Positions 1 to 9,300 of a stretch of 49,209 nucleotides of DNA are shown here, piece by piece. Every line of letters starts with the position of its first letter. Positions within the stretch are counted from its first letter, which is position 1. The stretch is from a virus, in the IMG/VR virus record IMGVR_UViG_3300036835_000149, positions 1-49,209 of that record; one strand, given 5' to 3'. The position numbers were made by a program, and so were the translations under genes. The notes under the pieces are model-generated. The model was given only the letters and a program-made list of their open reading frames with translations, was not told where the DNA came from and did not search any database.

Positions 1-16
1 CGAACGCGCTGTGCAC
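1..16 (-). CDS. 5' end of the next leftward gene, SAFG-motif protein (partial)
   Basis: Only the first codons are inside the window. Reading leftward, a perfect AGGAGG is followed after five bases by GTG at 16-14, then codons for His-Ser-Ala-Phe and a codon beginning with G. The peptide M-H-S-A-F-(G) matches the beginnings of three other proteins here (MRSAFG at 13268 and 27145, MAESAFG at 12340). The gene directly follows the major capsid gene. The start is well supported by its ribosome binding site; function is unknown. Confidence 0.6.
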
Positions 17-31
17 GGGTACCTCCTATGA

Positions 32-61
32 GGGAGGCCGGTCATGGCCTACCGGCCTCCT
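32..61 (-). terminator. hairpin after the major capsid gene
   Basis: A 10-bp perfect inverted repeat (GGAGGCCGGT / ACCGGCCTCC, 8-nt loop) lies just beyond the capsid stop codon. The leftward transcript has no long U-run after it, and the ribosome binding site of the next gene follows, so it may act as a partial terminator or an RNA-processing and stability element rather than a full stop. Confidence 0.55.
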
Positions 62-67
62 CTCGGC

Positions 68-1066
68 TCAGGCCACCGCGTTGGCCATGAAGATGCCCAT
101 GTCCTTGGCGATCACTCGCATGTCGTAGGTCATCTCGGCCTCGATGCGGTCCGCCTCGATCCACTCCATCCGGAAGTTCTTCATGCGGATCCCGTAGCTG
201 TTGCCAGCCAGGTAGCCGTTCCAGGTGAAGCAGTAGCCGGCGGCCGGCGTCATCAGCGACGGCGCGCTCGGGGTGTAGCAGAGCAGCGCCGACTTGCTGT
301 TGGACATGAACCGGTAGGTCGCCGCGGCGTCCTGCGCCTTGGCGTCGTTCAGCTCGGCCACGTCGGTCACCGTCGCGTAGCTGACCAGGATCTTCTCCAC
401 GTCGAACAGCGACGCGAGCAGGTCGGTGGTCACCACACCACGCTGGGTGTACTTGATGCGGTCGATGATGTCCGGGTGGTTCTTCAGCTGGGTGATCGTG
501 CGCGCCCCGAGGACCAGCGTGTTGGCCTTGCGGCCTGACTGCTCCACGAAGTTGGTCTGCAGGTCAGCGAACTGCACGATCGGGTCGGAGTTCGGGTCGC
601 TCCACTGGAGGAACTGCCCGGCCGACACGGTGCCGGTCACACCGGTGAGGTCGGTGCCCCACTGGCCCGTCTTGAAGAACTTGTCGTTCCAGTCCAGGTC
701 CCGCCGCAGCAGCATCTGGTTGGTGCAGAACGTGGTCGCGTCCGAGTCGAGTCGCCAGTTCGAGTCAGCGTTCGCGCGGACCTGGTCGTCGATGTCCTTG
801 TGGACCGCCCAGACCTCGCAGAAGTACTGCCCCGTGTCGACCTTCCAGCCGACCCCGGCCGACTCGGTGCCCGGCGCACGCTTCTGCGCGTCGGTCCTGC
901 GCCAGTCGGACTTGGAGTACTTCCAGTACAGATCGCTCTGCTTCTGGACCGGCACTCGGGGGAAGACCTTGTCAGCGATGAACTGCGCCTTGTCCTGCAT
1001 GTAGGCGACAGAGACATTGGTCAGCGGAACGTTGACGTGGAGATCGCTCTGAGTGGGGTTAGGCAT
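68..1066 (-). CDS. major capsid protein
   Basis: This 332-aa protein has the features of the actinophage major capsid family: an N-terminal arm (NPTQSDLHVN), then VFPRVPVQKQSDLYWKYSKSD, the conserved block KRAPGTESAGVGWKVDTGQY, and AVHKDIDDQVRANAD around residues 100-115. It forms the icosahedral shell. It lies downstream of the decoration-like and scaffold-like genes, the usual head-gene order. AGGAG nine bases before ATG 1066 sets the start. The arm residues NPTQSDL recur inside the prohead protease (residues 34-40). Assignment is by family resemblance read by eye; the fold is presumed HK97-like. Confidence 0.88.
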   Translation of the reverse strand: MPNPTQSDLHVNVPLTNVSVAYMQDKAQFIADKVFPRVPVQKQSDLYWKYSKSDWRRTDAQKRAPGTESAGVGWKVDTGQYFCEVWAVHKDIDDQVRANADSNWRLDSDATTFCTNQMLLRRDLDWNDKFFKTGQWGTDLTGVTGTVSAGQFLQWSDPNSDPIVQFADLQTNFVEQSGRKANTLVLGARTITQLKNHPDIIDRIKYTQRGVVTTDLLASLFDVEKILVSYATVTDVAELNDAKAQDAAATYRFMSNSKSALLCYTPSAPSLMTPAAGYCFTWNGYLAGNSYGIRMKNFRMEWIEADRIEAEMTYDMRVIAKDMGIFMANAVA

Positions 1067-1081
1067 TGCTTGTCACTCCTC

Positions 1082-1483
1082 TCAGAGGCTCAGGAGAACG
1101 TTGACGAGTTCCCCAGGGTTGGCGGTCGTGGACAGTGCGGTTCCGACTCGAGGGCCGGTGCCGGTCTTGGCGGCCTGGCCGTCGGCGCTGCAGTAGATCG
1201 GATCCCCGGCGGTGATGGCCACGTCACTGACCACCTTCGAGACGCCGGCGAAGCCGACCGTGGCGGCCTGGCCGGTGCCCTGCGGCTTGTTCTGCAGCAC
1301 CCCGACCACGTCACCGGTGGCGGCGGCGAGGCCACACTGGTGCACCCCGGTCACCTTCACGAAGTGGTACTGCTTCCCTCCGTGCGGGTCGGGAGAACCG
1401 GGCTGACCCGGGACTCCGGTGTAGATGCCAATGGACGAATCCGCGTTCAGCGTGATCGACCGAAGGCTCTCTTCGTAGGCCAT
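1082..1483 (-). CDS. capsid decoration / stabilisation protein (putative)
   Basis: A 133-aa Gly/Ala/Thr-rich beta protein without Lys-rich or membrane segments. Its spaced motifs (GDVVGVLQNKP, GFAGVSKVVSD, GDPIYCSADGQA) are typical of the small DUF2190-like head decoration proteins encoded directly upstream of phage capsid genes. It would bind the outside of the shell. The gene is 15 nt from the capsid start and has a GAGGAAGG ribosome binding site. Identification rests on position and composition more than on a diagnostic motif. Confidence 0.6.
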   Translation of the reverse strand: MAYEESLRSITLNADSSIGIYTGVPGQPGSPDPHGGKQYHFVKVTGVHQCGLAAATGDVVGVLQNKPQGTGQAATVGFAGVSKVVSDVAITAGDPIYCSADGQAAKTGTGPRVGTALSTTANPGELVNVLLSL

Positions 1484-1498
1484 TGCCCTTCCTCTCTG

Positions 1499-2320
1499 CT
1501 ACCGGTTCCGCTGCGCGGCCAGGTACTCGTCGTAGGCGTCCGGGTTGTCGTCGAACACCTTGTTGATGGCCGTCACCGGGCTGAAGTCCTCCGCCTTGCC
1601 GAACGTGTCGTAGGCGTGCTTCTCGACCTGGGAGTAGATGTCGGTGTTGTCGCCGCCACCCTGGTAGCCGACCTCCTCGAAGATGATCTCGCCGGCCGTC
1701 TCCAGGCACTTGGCGATCACCGCGCAGTCGTCGTACGACATGGTCTCGGCCATCCGGTAGAGCACCGGACCCAGCTCGGCGGGGTCCACCGGCAGGTTGT
1801 ACTCGGCGGCCTTGGAGACGTACTCCCGGGTGAGCCGGAGATCCCGCTCGGCCTGGGCCGCCTTGGCGACCTCCTCGTACTTCTTCTCGATGTCCTCGAC
1901 CCGGCCCAGCGCCTTGGCGATGACCTCATCGCGGTCCTTGTCACTGAAGGCCTTGGAGAGCTCCTCCATCACCGACTCGGTGAAGCTGCCGGCCTGGGGT
2001 GCGGGCTTGTCGAAGAAGGCGGACTTGCCGACCGTGGCCAGCTCCTTCTCCTTGTCCTTGTCCTTCTCCTTGTCCTCCGGCTCGTCTTCCTCCGCCTCGA
2101 CGAACTCGTAGGCATTGCCCTCGTCGTCGTAGACGATGTCACCGAACTCGAGATCCTGCTCGTCGAGGGGGGTTCCCTCCTGGTTGTAGAGCTGGGGCAT
2201 CTCATCCTCCTCAGGAGCCCTCTTCGCGATGACGAACCGAGAGTGCTGGTTCGCGGTCTTGTCGACGGTGGAGATCTCGTCGATCTCCATGTCCGTCAGG
2301 TTCATCCGTAGTCGCGGCAT
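1499..2320 (-). CDS. scaffold-like head assembly protein
   Basis: A 273-aa, strongly acidic protein. Residues 12-34 contain IDEISTVDKTANQHSRFVIA, a signature seen at the start of phage XkdF-type protease and scaffold polypeptides. It is followed by an acidic stretch, a Lys/Glu/Asp-alternating region near residues 77-92, and a predicted coiled coil at about 140-170. Together with its place between protease and decoration genes this suggests an internal scaffold that chaperones capsid assembly and is then removed or degraded. No catalytic residues are evident. Confidence 0.55.
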   Translation of the reverse strand: MPRLRMNLTDMEIDEISTVDKTANQHSRFVIAKRAPEEDEMPQLYNQEGTPLDEQDLEFGDIVYDDEGNAYEFVEAEEDEPEDKEKDKDKEKELATVGKSAFFDKPAPQAGSFTESVMEELSKAFSDKDRDEVIAKALGRVEDIEKKYEEVAKAAQAERDLRLTREYVSKAAEYNLPVDPAELGPVLYRMAETMSYDDCAVIAKCLETAGEIIFEEVGYQGGGDNTDIYSQVEKHAYDTFGKAEDFSPVTAINKVFDDNPDAYDEYLAAQRNR

Positions 2321-2378
2321 GTCATCTACCTCTGCTCTCAGTCTCGGATGGTCGTCCAGTCAGTGGTCCGCATCGTGG

Positions 2379-3296
2379 TCAGTGGTGTGCCCACTTCTTG
2401 GCATTGATCGCGAACTGGGCCCGCTTCCGCTGCAGCTCCGAGGACTTCGAGCTGGCCACCACAGCGTGTGCATGCTCTTGGATTCCCTTGCCCGCCTTCT
2501 TGGCCGAGGCAGTGAACTTGCCCTCGTTCTCGGGCTTGATGTTGATCGCCTTGCTCACCGGGTCGTGCTCTACCCCGAAAGCGGAGCGCTTGGCGTAGGG
2601 CTGCCAGGAACCCTGCTCCTTGCGCTTCAGCGCCCGATGCGCGCCGGCCGCACCGGCCACGGCGGCTACACCGATGGCGGCCTTGCCACCCCGTCGGACC
2701 GTGGGCTTCAGCGCCTTGAGGTGGACCGGCTTGATCTTCTTGGCCTCGTGCACCGCATGCATGCCCTGGTGCGCCGCGAAGGCACCGCCGGCTCCGGCAC
2801 CGACCAGTGCCGCACCTTGGTAGGCCTTGCCACGCTTCTCCCGCTTGGCCTCGGAGTCGAAGTTCGAGGCCGAGGGAGACCAGGCCTTCTCGATCTCGGC
2901 CTCGATCTCGGCCGGCGTGAGTGGCGTGCCCTCCTCACCGACATAGCCCATGTCCATGCTCGACTCCTTCTTCAACTGCGTCTGCTGCTTGCGTCGTGAC
3001 TCATCCCGGTAGATCGAGGCCATGTTGAAGCCACCCACACCACCAATGCCACCGGAGGCGATGCCGGTGTAGAGCGCCTTGTTCTTCAGCCCCTCAGGGG
3101 TGGTCTTCTTCAGCCCGGGCACCCGCCGGATCGCACCCAGCGTCTTCTCCCCGGCCGCACCCTTCCGGGACGCCAGTGCAGCGGTCAGGCCGAGGCCGGC
3201 ACCTGCCAGGCCCAGCGTGGAGGTGGTGTGGGTGATCTTGCTCTGCGCAGCCCGGCGACGCCGCAGCTGGGCGTCGGTCATCAGTTCCTTGGTCAT
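2379..3296 (-). CDS. head-module protein with internal SAFG motif and Gly/Ala-rich helices
   Basis: A 305-aa basic protein. The ATG at 3296 overlaps the upstream stop (ATGA); a longer reading to 3398 would run through the protease gene and is rejected. It has three small-residue hydrophobic segments (near residues 22-38, 160-175 and 208-222), an EIEKAWSPSASNF element, and at residues 237-250 the motif RSAFGVEHDPVSKA, which starts three other proteins in this genome. It reads like two modules joined at that motif. It is probably a minor or internal virion component; its function is unknown. Confidence 0.7.
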   Translation of the reverse strand: MTKELMTDAQLRRRRAAQSKITHTTSTLGLAGAGLGLTAALASRKGAAGEKTLGAIRRVPGLKKTTPEGLKNKALYTGIASGGIGGVGGFNMASIYRDESRRKQQTQLKKESSMDMGYVGEEGTPLTPAEIEAEIEKAWSPSASNFDSEAKREKRGKAYQGAALVGAGAGGAFAAHQGMHAVHEAKKIKPVHLKALKPTVRRGGKAAIGVAAVAGAAGAHRALKRKEQGSWQPYAKRSAFGVEHDPVSKAINIKPENEGKFTASAKKAGKGIQEHAHAVVASSKSSELQRKRAQFAINAKKWAHH

Positions 3297-4312
3297 GCCG
3301 GCGTCCTGCGGCCGTGACCGTGGATGGAGAACCCAGTGCGCTTCCCGGACTTGATGTCGGCCCAGACCTCGGGGTCCTGGACCTGGAATCCCACCCACCA
3401 GCCAGTGGGCACCGAATCAGGCAGCCCCATCGCGTCCCGCTTCTCCGGGGTGACGATGAAGCTCTCGATCATCTCCGACTTCTGGATCGGCTGCCACTCG
3501 TTCCGCAGGTGCATGTCCCCGCCCTTGCGGGACTTCATCACATAGGAGTAGCCGGCCTTCTCCATCTCGTCGGGGGAGATCAGGTCGCCCTGCAGGTCCT
3601 CCACTTGCTGACCGCCGATCTCGACCACCGAGGCCCAGCCAAAGATCTGCTGCTTGTCCGCGTCGGCCTTGGCGAACTCGCCCTCCCAGACCACGTCCAG
3701 CTGCTTCTCCACCTCGTTGGTGGTCTTGATCTTCTCCGGGAGCTTCTTCAGCATCCCGCCGGTCTTCTTGGTGTACTCCAGCCCCTTCTTGCGCATCTTG
3801 GGACTGGTCACCGTAGCCCGGGTCAGCTGGCCCTTGGTGGGCATCTTGTCGCTGGCCTGGTTCAGCATGTCCAGGGTGTCGCCCTTGGAGACCTTCTTCT
3901 TGGTGTCGCCGTGCAGGATCCGGGTTGCCATGATCTCGCCGCCCAGGCCGGCGGCTTCGAGCGGGATCAGTCCGGTGGCAAACTTCTCCTGGCCCAAGGT
4001 GTGCTTGGCCGCAGCTCCGCGAGTCATCTTCGGCAGCAGCTGACCAGCGTGCGAGACCGCCCGGCCGGCTCGAGCTGCTCGGTAGGACCGGCCCAGGTTG
4101 CGAGTGGCCAGCCCCAGGCCGGCAGCACCGGCACCGGCACCCACCGCGCTGAGTCCAGCAGTCAGGGCCCGCTTCTTCCGCTCATGGGTGGACAGGTCGG
4201 ACTGGGTGGGGTTCATCTTGGTGATCAGCTGGTCCCCGCCGCCACCGAACAGCAGGTCAGCCACCTCGGCGAACGTGTCGTCGGTGGCCAGTAGCTCGCG
4301 CACGTCGCTCAT
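3293..4312 (-). CDS. prohead maturation protease, XkdF-like (putative)
   Basis: A 339-aa protein of two parts. Residues 1-190 are basic with a Gly/Ala hydrophobic stretch (about 48-66) and contain NPTQSDL at 34-40, identical to the capsid N-terminal arm. Residues 195-335 resemble the XkdF / Peptidase S78_2 domain: GWASVVEIGGQQVEDLQGD, then MESFIV-type and GWWVGFQVQDPEVW segments, and GKRTGFSIHGHG at the end. It is expected to trim scaffold and head proteins during maturation. Catalytic residues cannot be fixed by eye. An alternative start is the internal ATG just before NPTQSDL. Confidence 0.66.
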   Translation of the reverse strand: MSDVRELLATDDTFAEVADLLFGGGGDQLITKMNPTQSDLSTHERKKRALTAGLSAVGAGAGAAGLGLATRNLGRSYRAARAGRAVSHAGQLLPKMTRGAAAKHTLGQEKFATGLIPLEAAGLGGEIMATRILHGDTKKKVSKGDTLDMLNQASDKMPTKGQLTRATVTSPKMRKKGLEYTKKTGGMLKKLPEKIKTTNEVEKQLDVVWEGEFAKADADKQQIFGWASVVEIGGQQVEDLQGDLISPDEMEKAGYSYVMKSRKGGDMHLRNEWQPIQKSEMIESFIVTPEKRDAMGLPDSVPTGWWVGFQVQDPEVWADIKSGKRTGFSIHGHGRRTPA

Positions 4313-4334
4313 GTCCTCATCGTCCTTCCCTGCG

Positions 4335-6308
4335 CTACTCGCCCTCCTCGGGCAGATCGACGGACTGCCTGGGTTCTACCTTGAAGGTGGTCACCATGTA
4401 GCCGTCATCGTGCACCACCCGGCTCACGGAACCAGGGGTGAGCTCGTAGTCGCCGTCGATGGAGTAGGACTGATGCCGGCTCCGGGGGCCACCGCTGATG
4501 TGCTCGACCGCGCCCTCCTCGGTGGGCACCGCGTCCACCTGGACCACATAGTGCTCGAAGTCTTCACTGCGCAGCCCGAACTTCTCCCCGATGTAGGACA
4601 GCGGCACTCGATCGGGCATCCCTTCGTATCCCTGGCCACCTTCCCAGTTCACCCGGATCTGCTCATCGCCGACGAAGTTCGGGTCGTAGTCCTCATGCCA
4701 GTGTCGAGTCGCGGAGTTCGCGTACCACTCAGCCACCGCCTCGATCTGCCGCGGAGAAAGCTCGGCTCGGTATCGCTGGCCGGTCCGCTTGTCGGTCTCC
4801 TCGATCACTGCGCCCTTGTCGATCATGTCGTCGATGGACCGGTACATCTGGTGCTGGATCGCCTCGGCTGCCTCGGCTGCTGCCGAGATCTCATCGGTGG
4901 TGAAGGTGATCCCATGGTTGAGCCTGAGCTCGCTGATGTCTCCATCACCCAGGTCGTGGTACGCGACGACCGCATAGCCTGGCTGCACCTTCTGGATCGG
5001 AGTCTTGGTGAGCTGCCGGGGCTGGGTCTGCACATTGAGCCGGGTCTGCTGCCGCAACTCCACCGCCAGATCCGCAGCAAAGTCAATCTTCGCCTCCGGG
5101 TCCGCCACGTGAGTGACGGCCTGCTGAGCGAAGGTGCGTCGCTCCAGGGGTGAGGAGAACCCAGTGTGGAAGCCCCGGGTCTGCGGCTGGGCGGATACCA
5201 GCTCGGCGAACGCCCGGTCGGTTTCGGTGTCCGGCTCTACGGTCTCCGCAGCGGCCACATAGGTCAGGTGCCGGGTCGGCTGCCGCACCGGCTGGGCCAC
5301 GATCTGCCGGAACGCCTGGTCCACGTCGATGGTCTTCGTCTGCCGCGTGCGTGCCTTGGTGCCGAACCGGCCGTGCTCGGCCCGTGGGTGCAGCTGATTG
5401 AACTCGTGCAGCTCCGCGCCGGCCAGGCTCTTGGTGAACTTGTTCTCGATCAGCCGCACCTCGCAGCGGCAGTTCGGGTGCAGCCCAGGAGTCCAGAACT
5501 CGCCCTCCTTGGTCACGAACCGCTCGTTGAGCCCGACCTTCTTCCCGTGCAGCGGCGCACAGATCGTGCAGGTGCGCTCGTCCTTGGCGGTCAGCCACAT
5601 CTTCTGGGCCTTGCCACCGAGCCGGCCCTTGTCCTGGAGCCACATCCAGGCCAGCTGCTTGGCCTGCTCGTCGATGTTGTGCTCCTCCTGGGCGCTCATC
5701 TTCCGGATCCGGGTGGTGAACGCCTTGTCGATGAAGTCCCGGGCCCGTGCCTTCACGCTCCGGGGCAGCACGTCGGAGACCGGGGTGGAGAACTTGCTGG
5801 CCCCCACGTAGGACCGCATCTGCCGCGAGGTCAGCCCATAGGCATCCAGCACCGTGTCCACCGCGGCCTTCGCCGGCACTCGCCGGTTCACCAGGGTGTT
5901 GTAGCCCTCGGCCAGTGCCTCTCTCGAGGAGGCGTGGAAGTACTCCCCGACCTTCTCCGCGTGCTTGTCGGCCAGGTCGTAGATCATGCTCATCGGCACG
6001 TCGCCGGCGTCAGCCATCCGGTAGGCCCGGAGGTAGGCGTCGGCCATGATCGGGGCCGAGATCTTCCGGTACCGCCAGAACGCGGCCTGCCAGGCCAGGT
6101 CCGCCAACCGCAGCAGCTGGGCCCGGGTGGGCTCGTCGATGCCAGTCATCTGCTGGCGTAGCTCGGTGACCACCTGAGCCCTGGTCACCGCCAGGGCAGC
6201 CTCCAGCGCCTCGGCCGGCGATCCCAGGAACTCCCCGGCACGAGGGATGTCCTGGGGTCGTAGTCCGGTGGGGTTGAACCCCAGTTCGACGTACGGGGCT
6301 GTGGTCAC
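4335..6308 (-). CDS. Mu gpF-like minor head protein with long C-terminal extension
   Basis: A 657-aa protein starting at GTG 6308 (GTGA overlap with the preceding stop). Residues 190-290 carry the phage Mu F (SPP1 gp7) domain: RTCTIC with Cys247 and Cys250, then HPNCRC with His277, Cys280 and Cys282. Such proteins sit at the portal and help DNA ejection. Residues 307-316 (HPRAEHGRFG) match the HPR...GRF linker common after phage head domains. The remaining 340 residues have no recognised domain. The extension is much longer than in plain Mu-F proteins and may be an ejected cargo. Confidence 0.75.
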   Translation of the reverse strand: MTTAPYVELGFNPTGLRPQDIPRAGEFLGSPAEALEAALAVTRAQVVTELRQQMTGIDEPTRAQLLRLADLAWQAAFWRYRKISAPIMADAYLRAYRMADAGDVPMSMIYDLADKHAEKVGEYFHASSREALAEGYNTLVNRRVPAKAAVDTVLDAYGLTSRQMRSYVGASKFSTPVSDVLPRSVKARARDFIDKAFTTRIRKMSAQEEHNIDEQAKQLAWMWLQDKGRLGGKAQKMWLTAKDERTCTICAPLHGKKVGLNERFVTKEGEFWTPGLHPNCRCEVRLIENKFTKSLAGAELHEFNQLHPRAEHGRFGTKARTRQTKTIDVDQAFRQIVAQPVRQPTRHLTYVAAAETVEPDTETDRAFAELVSAQPQTRGFHTGFSSPLERRTFAQQAVTHVADPEAKIDFAADLAVELRQQTRLNVQTQPRQLTKTPIQKVQPGYAVVAYHDLGDGDISELRLNHGITFTTDEISAAAEAAEAIQHQMYRSIDDMIDKGAVIEETDKRTGQRYRAELSPRQIEAVAEWYANSATRHWHEDYDPNFVGDEQIRVNWEGGQGYEGMPDRVPLSYIGEKFGLRSEDFEHYVVQVDAVPTEEGAVEHISGGPRSRHQSYSIDGDYELTPGSVSRVVHDDGYMVTTFKVEPRQSVDLPEEGE

Positions 6309-9300
6309 CGCTGGGCAGCGCTCTTGTCAGTCCGTGCGATCAACCTCTCCAGCTGCTGGTGCAGCTGCGGATGCTCCTCCCGCAGCCTGCTGTGGGTGTC
6401 GAGGAACGGGTCCATGCCCTTGTCGCTGGGCAGCATGTCCACCTTGCGCGCATAGTCGTTGTAGGCGTCCATGGCGACCTGACCACCCTGCTGCTGAGCC
6501 ACCTGGGCCAGTCGCTGCGCGGCATCCCGGTACTGGCTGTGCACCCGCTTGGTCTCCGGGGCCAGCTCGGCCTGGAGCTTCTCCTCCTCGACCGGCACGA
6601 AGTACCCGCCACCGACCGGCTCCGGAGGCTCCGGTCGCGGTGCCGCGCCACCGCCGGACGGCTGACCGGGCAGTCCTCGCCAGGTTCCGCCACCGGCAGT
6701 ACCGGTACCACCCGGCCCGCCCTTGGCCTTCAGCGCCCGAGTCTTGTGGATGTTCTCCAGGTGCCGCGCCGCCCCGGCGTCGTCCCGGAAGAATCGGGAG
6801 GCGAAGGCACCGGTGTGCGCGAACTTGCTCCCGAAGGCATCCTGGGCGTCGTCGCCGTAGGTCTTGCTGCTCTGCATGGCGGCGCGCATGTCCTTGGTCA
6901 GGTCGAACTCCTCCCGCAGCTCCTTGTCGTTCAGCTGGGACAGCGGCTTGCCGGACTGCAGCCCGATGTCATCGCCGTCCAGCCGGTTCAGGGCCACCGT
7001 GACCGCGACCGGGTCCGCGCTGGACCGGAATGCCTCGCCGTGCTTCTCCGGGTCGAACTTGTAGGGCGTCGGCTGCCAGTGGTTGGCATGCTCGGGCCCG
7101 TACTGGGCCCCACCACCAGACCGGCTCTGGGCAGAGACGAACTGGTTGTACTGCCGGGCGGCATTGGTGTCGCCCCACTGGTCGCCCAGGTCGGTGACGA
7201 AGTCGCGGAACCCCTTGAGGTTCTCCGGCTTCTCCAGGTACTCCGCCATCTGGTCCCGGTCGTAGTCCCACCACACCGGTGGTGCGGTGCCACCCGGTGG
7301 CCGGTGCGTCTTGGCCGCCTGCTGCAGCTGGACCGCAGCGTCCCGGACTCGGCTCTGGGCCTGGACCTGCTCCAGCGCATCAGCGGCCCGGTCCCTGGTG
7401 CGATCCCGATTCGCGGAGACACCACGAGAGGACACGCTGGAGCTACTTCCCGAGCTGGTCTCATCCTCCTTGCGGTTCCCGGACCGGTACCGGGACTCCC
7501 GCGGCGCAGGTGCGCCGGGCAGGCCACGCTGGTAGTCGGCGCGGGCCGCGGTGAACTTGCCGCTCTTCCCCTCGGCGGTGCCGAACCAGCCGGCGCTGGC
7601 CCCGGTAGGCCGGTTCCGCCCGGGCTCCACGTAGCCCTCGTCCCGCTCGAACTCCTCCAGGTGCTCTTCCTTCGGGTTCGAGTCGGTCTGGATGTAGTAG
7701 GGGAACTGCTCACGCAGGCTCTCCAGGGCCGCGGCGTAGCCGACTCCGTTCAGCCGGAAGTGGATCTCCTTGAGGTCGCGGAGCTCGTTCATGACCTCCT
7801 TGCGGTAGTCGGCCACGTCCTGCCGGCTGTAGACGCCGCGCTTCTCGCCCTCCTCCATCCGGCTGATCGCGGCTTCGGCCCGGTCCAGGTCTCGACCGTT
7901 GATCTGCGGGTTCTCCTTGAACTCCTTGATCCGGGCATCGATCTCGGCCCGGACCAGCCGCTGCGAGGCGGACGGGCCGTACTCACCACGGACCTCGTCC
8001 TCGATCATCTTCCGCCAGCGCACCGGCACGTCCTGACGCTCCACCTGCTCGGACTGCACCGCGTCCAGGAGCTGCTCGTAGCGCCGAGTCATCCGCCGAG
8101 CCTTGTCGTTGTGCCGACGCCCGCCGCGGAAGTCCGGCTGGAACTCCATGGTGAAGGTGCCAGATCGGGAGACCACCGTGACCCGGCGGGCCCCGGAGAT
8201 CAGTCCGGTGTACACGTCCTCGCTGGTGAGACCACCGACCGAGCGGTTCCGGATGTACTCCCCACCCTTCAGCCCCTTCAGGTTCTTCAGGTTGAACGGC
8301 AGGTAGTGGTCGTCGCCGTAGCCGACTGCCTGGGTGACGATCTGGCCGTCGGAGTTGATGATCACGCCTTCGCTGGGCGGCGTGTTCCCGCTGGCCAGCT
8401 GGAGCTTGTAGTGCTGCTTGCTGGGCAGCTTGTCGGTCAGGTAGTCGGCCACCGCCTTGCGGCCCTGCTCCCGCTCCTGCCACTCCGGAGCCCGCCCGGC
8501 GCGAGCCTCCCGCTCGGCCACCATCTGGGTCAGCGACGGAGCCGGGCCCGGTCCAGGACCCTTCTGCTGCCGAGCACCCTTGGGGCGCACCGCAGTCTCG
8601 GTACCGAACGGCTGCCGCCCAGCACCGCGTGCCTGCCGCCGTCGTCCCTCCTCGAGCTCTGCGAACCGGTCGATCGGACCGATCTTCTTGCCCTCCTGGA
8701 TCGCATCGCCATAGGAGCGGACCAGGCGCTGGTCCGGGGTCTTCTCGGTGCCTCGGTACCGGTAGGCGGTCTTGCGCGCCGAGGGGCCGAGCACCGCCTC
8801 GGCCTGCGGGCCGTACTGGCCGACGATCTCGGCCATCTTCCCGGCCAGCTGGACCTTGCCACCTGGAGCACCCAACGTGCCGGCAGCTTCACCCAGGGTC
8901 TTGGTGCGCTGGTACAGCCGGGCGTTGGCATTCTGGGGCTCGCCCTCACCGGCCTGCAGCCAGGAGGTGCCCCAGCCCTCGACCTTGGGCCCGGCCGCCT
9001 GCATCCGCTGCACGGTGCCGGCTTCCATGGTGTGCCCCATCGCCCCGGCCAGGCTGAACGCAGCCCCACCAGCGGTCAGGCTGGTGGGCAGCGCCTCGGC
9101 CCCGACTGCCCGGACGTTCTTGGGCATCATCGTGGTCATCGGCTTGGTGCTGGTGGCCTCCTCGGCCCAGGTCTCCCCGGTGTCGTCGTCCACGAAGTGC
9201 ACCAGGGTCTTGTTGTTGCCGTCGGTGGCCGCGTTCACCGCGTCCAGGAAGTTGGCGACCTGCAGGTACTGGTTCTGGTACCGGGCCTTGTCCTTGGCAT

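Noticed and set aside
800-2311. Plus-strand frame of 503 codons opposite the capsid, decoration and scaffold genes
   Set aside because: Low-complexity Leu/Val/Gly/Asp sequence spanning three leftward genes; a mirror of their codon bias.
3296-3398. Upstream extension of the 305-aa SAFG protein
   Set aside because: The extra 34 codons lie inside the protease gene, and ATG 3296 forms an ATGA overlap with its stop.
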